From assembly GCF_014673215.1 (NCBI RefSeq), contig NZ_JACWMS010000001.1:62001-126000 (forward strand): a stretch of 64,000 nucleotides of DNA, given 5' to 3'. The notes below the pieces were generated by a model. That model was not told the DNA's origin. It made no database searches and saw only the letters and a list, made by a program, of their open reading frames with translations. Numbering within the stretch: position 1 is the first letter of the stretch; each line of letters opens with the position of its first letter. The position numbers and the translations under genes are program-made. This document shows, one piece after another, positions 58,758-64,000 of the stretch. The DNA comes from Gordonia hankookensis (GTDB taxonomy: Bacteria > Actinomycetota > Actinomycetes > Mycobacteriales > Mycobacteriaceae).

Positions 58758-61217
58758 ATGGAATCGCCGAAGGTCGCAGTGACTGAGTCACCGGCCCCCG
58801 ATGCCGGAGGTTCGCGCCCCGCCCAGCCTGCGGAGGTCACCAACGTCCCCGATCCGTTCGACCTCGCGGCACCGCCGGACGATCGGGAACCCTTCATCAT
58901 CTGGCCGGGCAGCGCATATCCGCTCGGGGCGACGTATGACGGTGTGGGGACAAACTTTTCGTTGTTCTCGGAGGTCGCCACCGCGGTCGATCTGTGTCTC
59001 ATCGACGACGCCGGCACCGAACGTCGGATCCGCCTCGAAGAGGTCGACGGATACTGCTGGCATTGCTACCTCCCCAACGTGGGCCCGGGTCAGTTCTACG
59101 GCTTCCGGGTGCACGGTCCCTACGACCCGGCTCAGGGCCTCCGGTGTGATCCGAGCAAGCTGCTGCTGGACCCGTACGGAAAGGCCTTCCACGGTGAGTT
59201 CGACGGGGATGCGTCGCTGTTCTCGTACCCGATGGTCGACGAAGAACCGGACGAGGCGCCCGTCGCCGACGAGACCGCCGAAGCAGATCTGGACACGACG
59301 CCCGGTGCCACGGACCAGACACCTCCCGACGACTCCCCGACCGGGCCCGTCGGAACACCGGACACCGACGACACCCATGGCACCGACACTGCTGACACCG
59401 ATACCGAGTCGGACGGCGATACCGAGTCCTCGCTGACGCTCACCACCCGCGCACCGGCCGACATGCCGCAACTCGACTCGCTCGGCCACACCATGGTGTC
59501 GGTGGTGATCAATCCGTATTTCGACTGGCAGAGTGACCGATCCCCGCGTCGGCCTTATCACCAGACGGTCATCTACGAGGCCCATGTGAAGGGGATGACG
59601 GCCACTCACCCGGATGTTCCGGAGCATCTACGCGGAACGTATGCGGGACTGTGTCACCCCGTGATCATCGACCATCTGCAGTCGCTCGGCGTGACCGCGA
59701 TCGAGCTCATGCCGGTCCACCAGTTCATGCAGGATTTCGTCCTGCATGACAAGGGCCTCCGGAACTACTGGGGGTACAACACCTTCGGGTTCCTCGCACC
59801 CCACGTCGAATACGCGTCGAAGCCCGACCAGCCGGCGAGCGCGGTCACCGAGTTCAAGGCGATGGTCCGGGCCTTCCACAAGGCCGACATCGAGGTGATC
59901 CTCGACGTGGTCTACAACCACACGGCGGAAGGCAACCATCTCGGCCCGACGGTCTCGTTCCGCGGGATCGACAACGCGGCCTACTACCGGCTCGTCGACG
60001 GCAACCCCGAGACGTACATGGATTACACCGGAACCGGCAACAGTCTCAACGGGCGCCATCCGCACACGCTGCAGCTGATCATGGATTCGCTGCGGTACTG
60101 GGTCCTCGAGATGCACGTGGACGGCTTCCGTTTCGACCTGGCCTCCACCCTCGCCCGCGAACTGCACGACGTGGACCGACTGTCGGCGTTCTTCGATCTG
60201 GTGCAACAGGATCCGGTGGTCAGCCAGGTCAAGCTCATCGCGGAGCCCTGGGATGTCGGCGAGGGGGGCTACCAGGTCGGCAACTTCCCGCCGCTGTGGA
60301 CCGAATGGAACGGCAAATACCGCGACACCGTCCGGGACTACTGGCGAGGCGAACCGGCAACCCTCGGCGAGTTCGCGTCCCGGCTGACAGGTTCGTCGGA
60401 CCTGTACGAGGCAACCGGCCGCCGGCCACTGGCCAGCATCAACTTCGTCATCGCCCACGATGGCTTCACGTTGCGTGATCTGGTGTCCTACAACGAGAAA
60501 CACAACATCGCCAACGGCGAGGACAACCGTGACGGCGAGAGTCACAACCGATCGTGGAACTGCGGGGTCGAGGGCCCCACCGACGACCCCGACATCCTCG
60601 CCCTGCGCGCACAGCAGCAACGCAACATCCTGGCCACCCTGTTCCTGTCACAGGGCACACCGATGCTGGCCCACGGCGACGAGATGGGCCGGACGCAACA
60701 GGGCAACAACAACGTCTACTGCCAGGACTCCGAGCTCTCGTGGATGGACTGGTCGCTCGCCGAGAAGAACACCGACCTCCTCGACTTCACCCGCCGGGCC
60801 ATCGCGCTGCGCCACGACCACCCCGTGCTGCGGCGCCGAAGGTTCTTCGCCGGCAAGCCGATTCGCTGGGGCGATCAGGCTCTCGACATCGTCTGGCTGA
60901 CCCCGGCCGGGCAGGCCATGACCGCCGAGGACTGGGACAGTGGATTCGGCAAGAGCCTGGCGGTGTTCCTCAACGGCGACGGTATCGAGGAAAAGAACGA
61001 ACTGGGCGAGAAGGTCGTCGACGACAGCTTTCTCATCTGCTTCAACGCCCACGACGGCGACATCGACTTCCACCTGCCACCGTCGTCGTGGGGCCTGGAG
61101 TGGACCGGCGAGCTCGACACCACCCGCGCCGACGGCGCGACCGACCTCACCGTCGCGGCCGATACGGCCGTGACCGTCGGTGCCCGATCGGTCCTGGTCC
61201 TGCGCAAGACGACGTGA
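58758..61217 (+). CDS. treX: Glycogen debranching enzyme (GlgX/TreX) with acidic insertion
   Basis: An 819-residue GH13 isoamylase-type enzyme hydrolysing alpha-1,6 branches. The N-terminal CBM48 ([20 protein letters not shown]) precedes the barrel with [25 protein letters not shown], nucleophile Asp in [13 protein letters not shown], acid Glu in [14 protein letters not shown] and [17 protein letters not shown]. Between the CBM48 and the [19 protein letters not shown] segment lies an acidic, Thr/Asp-rich insertion of about 65-70 residues not found in relatives I recall (M. tuberculosis TreX about 720 residues). Its stop overlaps the treY start (GTGA). Confidence 0.92.
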   Translation: MESPKVAVTESPAPDAGGSRPAQPAEVTNVPDPFDLAAPPDDREPFIIWPGSAYPLGATYDGVGTNFSLFSEVATAVDLCLIDDAGTERRIRLEEVDGYCWHCYLPNVGPGQFYGFRVHGPYDPAQGLRCDPSKLLLDPYGKAFHGEFDGDASLFSYPMVDEEPDEAPVADETAEADLDTTPGATDQTPPDDSPTGPVGTPDTDDTHGTDTADTDTESDGDTESSLTLTTRAPADMPQLDSLGHTMVSVVINPYFDWQSDRSPRRPYHQTVIYEAHVKGMTATHPDVPEHLRGTYAGLCHPVIIDHLQSLGVTAIELMPVHQFMQDFVLHDKGLRNYWGYNTFGFLAPHVEYASKPDQPASAVTEFKAMVRAFHKADIEVILDVVYNHTAEGNHLGPTVSFRGIDNAAYYRLVDGNPETYMDYTGTGNSLNGRHPHTLQLIMDSLRYWVLEMHVDGFRFDLASTLARELHDVDRLSAFFDLVQQDPVVSQVKLIAEPWDVGEGGYQVGNFPPLWTEWNGKYRDTVRDYWRGEPATLGEFASRLTGSSDLYEATGRRPLASINFVIAHDGFTLRDLVSYNEKHNIANGEDNRDGESHNRSWNCGVEGPTDDPDILALRAQQQRNILATLFLSQGTPMLAHGDEMGRTQQGNNNVYCQDSELSWMDWSLAEKNTDLLDFTRRAIALRHDHPVLRRRRFFAGKPIRWGDQALDIVWLTPAGQAMTAEDWDSGFGKSLAVFLNGDGIEEKNELGEKVVDDSFLICFNAHDGDIDFHLPPSSWGLEWTGELDTTRADGATDLTVAADTAVTVGARSVLVLRKTT

Positions 61218-63562
61218 GCACCGACCCACAGGTGTCCTCCGCCGGCGCCCACGGCATCGGCGGACGGCGAGAACCGGTCGCCAGCTATCGGATTCAGCTC
61301 ACCCCCGACCACGGCTTCGCCGAGGTCGTCGAGATCCTCCCCCGGATCGCCGACCTGGGCGTGAGCCACCTGTACCTGTCGCCCATCGGACGCGCGGTCG
61401 AGGGGTCCACCCACGGATACGACTGGGTGCCACCACCCAGGGTGTCGGCCGAATTGGGCGGGATCGACGGGTTGCGGGCGCTGCGTCGCGCCGCCACCGA
61501 TCACGGACTCGGCATCATCGTCGACATCGTGCCGAACCACACCGGCGTCGCGGACCCGGTACAGAACCCGTGGTTCAACGACCTGCTGCGATACGGCTCG
61601 GGTTCGCGTTACGCGACGTGGTTCGACGTCGACTTCTCCACCGACAACGGCGCCGACGGCAAGATCGCGCTCCCGGTGATCGCCGCCGACGGCGACCTCT
61701 CGCCCCTCTCCGTCGACGACGGACATCTCCGGTACTACGACCATGTCTTCCCCACGGCTCCCGGCACCGCCGGCGGCACGCCCGCCCAGGTCCACGATCG
61801 TCAGCACTATCGGCTGGTCCCGTGGAACAGCGGGTTGATCGGATACCGGCGGTTCTTCACCGTCAACGAACTCGCGGGCCTGCGCCAAGAGGACGCCGAG
61901 GTCTATGCGGCCTCGCATCGATGGCTGTTCGACCTCGTCGACGAGGATCTCATCGACGGTGTCCGCGTCGACCATCCGGACGGACTCTGGGATCCGCAGG
62001 CCTATCTTCGACGCCTGAGGGCCGACGTCGGCGATCGCCGGTTGATCTACATCGAGAAGATTCTCGCATCGGACGAGGACCTGGAGCCCACCCTGCCGGT
62101 GGAGGGAACCACAGGTTACGAGCAGATGCGCTCGATCGATGCCGTCTTCATCGCGCCGACCGGGATCATCGAGCTCGACGAGGTCCACGAGAGCATCACG
62201 GCAACGACCGGCGACTCGGCGTGGCTGCACGCCACCGAACGAGAACGCAAGCTGACCACCGTCCGGCAGATGTTCCCGACCGAGCATCGACGACTCGTCC
62301 GGGCCATCACGCATTCCGATCCGTCCGCCGACGTCGACGCGGTAGCCGAGGCGACAGCCGAACTGATCGCCGAGATCGGGGTCTATCGCGCCGACTACCC
62401 GTCCCTGCGCTCCCGGCTCCTCGACACCGCAGCGGAGATCGCCCGTCGCGCACCTGATCTCGCGTCCGCACTCGAACTCGTGGTCCAGTCCACCGCGAGC
62501 CCCGGTGCGGCGACGTCTCGGCTCGCCCAGACCTGCGGCGCGGTGACGGCCAAGAGTGTCGAGGACAGCCTGTTCTACCGCACGGCCCGACTCGTCGCCG
62601 CTCAAGAGGTCGGGGGCGACCCGGCCAACCCGGCGATGTCACTGCGGGAGTTCCATGCCCGCAACGCCCGTCGGGCACGTGACTGGCCGTGGGCGATGAC
62701 CGCGACGTCGACGCACGACACCAAACGCGGCGAGGACGTGCGGGCCCGCATCGCCCTGCTCGCCCAGGTACCGGAGCGGTGGTCGCTGCTGGTCCGCCGG
62801 ATCTGGTCCCTCGCGCCGCCACCGGACGACCTGACGGGATACTTCCTGTTACAGAACATCTTCGGCGTATGGCCTGTCTCCGGAGCGGTCGACGACACCC
62901 TGCGGACGCGCCTACGCGCCTACGCACAGAAAGCGGCCCGGGAGTCGGGGCTGCGCACCACCTGGACCGAGGTGGACGAGGAGTTCGAGCGCGCTCTCGA
63001 CTCGTGGGTGGACGCCGTCACAACCGGTGATGCCGCGGACGCCATCGCCGGACTGGTCGGCGAGATCTCGCGGAGCTGGCGGGCCGAGGCGATGGCGCGC
63101 AAGGCGATCGCACTGCTCGGCCCAGGTGTCGGTGACATCTACCAGGGCACCCAATGGTGGGACGACTCCCTCGTCGATCCCGACAACCGTCGGCCGGTCG
63201 ACTACTCGCGGCCCGCAGATCATCCCAAGACCGAACTGATCCGCGCGGCCCTACGGGCCCGTGCCGATCATCCGATCGCCTTCGGCGCGAGGGGCACCTA
63301 CGCTCCATTGCCCACCGAGGGCCCACGCTCCGATCACGTGATCGCCTTCGTCCGGGGAGCAGGCAAGGACGATCCGCGGGTCGCCCTGGTGACCGCACGG
63401 TTCACCCACAGTCTGTCCGCACACGACCGCTCGGTGACCTCGGTGACGCTGCCGCCGGGGATCTGGACCGACGCGGCGACCGGCGACACCCTTGACGGCA
63501 CGGTCCGTCTCACGCAGTTGCTCGCACCCGGACCCGTCGCGATCCTCACCCGCGCAGGCTGA
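61214..63562 (+). CDS. treY: Maltooligosyltrehalose synthase
   Basis: A 782-residue GH13 enzyme that converts the reducing end of maltodextrins to an alpha,alpha-1,1 trehalosyl bond. Marks: [52 protein letters not shown], nucleophile region [53 protein letters not shown] and [20 protein letters not shown] with DNRRPVDYS. Start GTG 61214 overlaps treX. The usual partner treZ does not follow; the next gene is on the other strand. Confidence 0.95.
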   Translation: MSTDPQVSSAGAHGIGGRREPVASYRIQLTPDHGFAEVVEILPRIADLGVSHLYLSPIGRAVEGSTHGYDWVPPPRVSAELGGIDGLRALRRAATDHGLGIIVDIVPNHTGVADPVQNPWFNDLLRYGSGSRYATWFDVDFSTDNGADGKIALPVIAADGDLSPLSVDDGHLRYYDHVFPTAPGTAGGTPAQVHDRQHYRLVPWNSGLIGYRRFFTVNELAGLRQEDAEVYAASHRWLFDLVDEDLIDGVRVDHPDGLWDPQAYLRRLRADVGDRRLIYIEKILASDEDLEPTLPVEGTTGYEQMRSIDAVFIAPTGIIELDEVHESITATTGDSAWLHATERERKLTTVRQMFPTEHRRLVRAITHSDPSADVDAVAEATAELIAEIGVYRADYPSLRSRLLDTAAEIARRAPDLASALELVVQSTASPGAATSRLAQTCGAVTAKSVEDSLFYRTARLVAAQEVGGDPANPAMSLREFHARNARRARDWPWAMTATSTHDTKRGEDVRARIALLAQVPERWSLLVRRIWSLAPPPDDLTGYFLLQNIFGVWPVSGAVDDTLRTRLRAYAQKAARESGLRTTWTEVDEEFERALDSWVDAVTTGDAADAIAGLVGEISRSWRAEAMARKAIALLGPGVGDIYQGTQWWDDSLVDPDNRRPVDYSRPADHPKTELIRAALRARADHPIAFGARGTYAPLPTEGPRSDHVIAFVRGAGKDDPRVALVTARFTHSLSAHDRSVTSVTLPPGIWTDAATGDTLDGTVRLTQLLAPGPVAILTRAG

Positions 63563-63584
63563 GCACACCGTCAGGCGGAGTCGC

Positions 63585-64000
63585 TCACCCCGCGGGGGCG
63601 GGGGCCGGCGAGCCGGCGGGAGCGGCCGGCTGCCCGGACTGGTTCTGTTGGCCCTGGGGCGCACCGATACCGGCCTGTGCACCGTCGAGTTTCGCGACCA
63701 GCCATTTGCCGTCCTCTTTGTGCAGGTCCAGCCAGATCAGCATCAATTCCTTGCCGCCGGACGGCGCCAACGTACTGGTCCCACTGACCTCCATCAGCAC
63801 GCTCGTCTTCGCGGAGTCGGTGTCGAAACTGGTGACCGACACCGACTTCACGGCCGGGGTGGCCTTCACGTTCAGATCCTTGACCGCCTTGCTCCCGTCG
63901 GACTGCTGCTGCTCCAGATGTTGACGGAACTCACCGGTGGACAGGGGGCCGAGGAGCTCCTTCATGTTCCCGATGTTGTCGGTGTTCATCGTGCTGACCA
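63585..64000 (-). CDS. Mce-associated-type membrane protein, C-terminal part
   Basis: The frame is open to the window edge, so the N-terminus (normally with a membrane helix) is missing. The visible part contains STMNTDNIGNMKELLGPLST, GEFRQHLEQQ, VSVTSFDTDSAKTSVLMEVS and LMLIWLDLHKEDGKWLVAKL followed by a Gly/Gln/Pro/Ala-rich end, a pattern seen in Mce-associated membrane proteins of mycobacteria (a Y/STxNxxNV start, beta-rich NTF2-like fold). No Mce genes are in view; assignment is tentative. Convergent with treY. Confidence 0.6.
   Translation of the reverse strand, partial: VSTMNTDNIGNMKELLGPLSTGEFRQHLEQQQSDGSKAVKDLNVKATPAVKSVSVTSFDTDSAKTSVLMEVSGTSTLAPSGGKELMLIWLDLHKEDGKWLVAKLDGAQAGIGAPQGQQNQSGQPAAPAGSPAPAPAG

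Overview
The window is GC-rich, densely coding and without tRNA, rRNA, prophage or IS elements. Gene content and order point to a member of the Mycobacteriales, most likely Gordonia or a close relative. The clues are mycobacterial-type gene neighbourhoods (Rv0250c-sdhC-sdhA; bioQ/bioA-F-D-B next to nrtR/nadA-nadC and hisD...trpA-lgt...pyk-tesB; an Rv1565c-type acyltransferase followed by treX-treY), many GTG starts, ATGA/GTGA gene overlaps and probable leaderless mRNAs. Comparisons with Mycobacterium are from memory, not from a search.

Layout. (1) 1-1250: end of a succinate dehydrogenase operon (sdhA start, sdhC, Rv0250c-like protein) with a CRP-like site on its promoter. (2) 1375-11115: accessory and metabolic genes: MarR regulator with a palindromic operator and divergent metallo-hydrolase, DUF2461, HD-GYP/LuxR fusion, methanethiol methyltransferase-like protein with a coupled unknown, YchJ, half-length Rossmann protein, PLP decarboxylase, orphan beta-glucoside PTS permease. 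(3) 11138-15341: a small operon of a repeat peptide with 24-residue Gly/Asp/His repeats, a JmjC oxygenase and a sucrase/ferredoxin-like protein, divergent from a DHA2 exporter. This is the most intriguing locus: it looks like a substrate peptide with its own hydroxylase. (4) 15377-21611: SHOCT, DUF6325 and DUF998 proteins, a FadD15-type acyl-CoA synthetase, a BacA/Rv1819c-type ABC transporter and a small membrane protein.

(5) 21701-44732, all on the minus strand and transcribed from high to low coordinates: hisD-hisC-hisB-hisH-(membrane protein)-priA-impA-hisF-hisI-(tautomerase)-trpE-(TIGR02234 membrane protein)-trpC-trpB-trpA-lgt, then gltB-gltD, pyk and tesB. Most his/trp junctions overlap by 4-8 bases, so translation is probably coupled. 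PriA would serve both histidine and tryptophan synthesis; hisG, hisE, trpD and trpG are not in the window. A duplicated translation start creates a 25-codon minigene in front of hisF. (6) 44909-49232: zinc-ribbon hypothetical protein, nadC and nadA (no nadB between them), a candidate NrtR operator, a small LuxR-type protein and the NrtR regulator.

(7) 49233-56316: a methionine aminopeptidase divergent from an XRE regulator with two identical-spacing palindromes between them; then the biotin operon bioA-bioF-bioD-bioB, followed downstream by a zinc-ribbon protein and DUF2567, with the divergent TetR regulator bioQ and tandem operator-like repeats. (8) 56481-64000: AT3/SGNH acyltransferase, debranching enzyme and maltooligosyltrehalose synthase (glycogen-to-trehalose route), and part of an Mce-associated-type protein. 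No intergenic gap exceeds 300 bases; the larger ones (about 160-240 bases) are described through the promoters, operators and repeats they hold, or were inspected without finding a signal (8802-9030 apart from a doubtful repeat, 24139-24302, 56317-56480).
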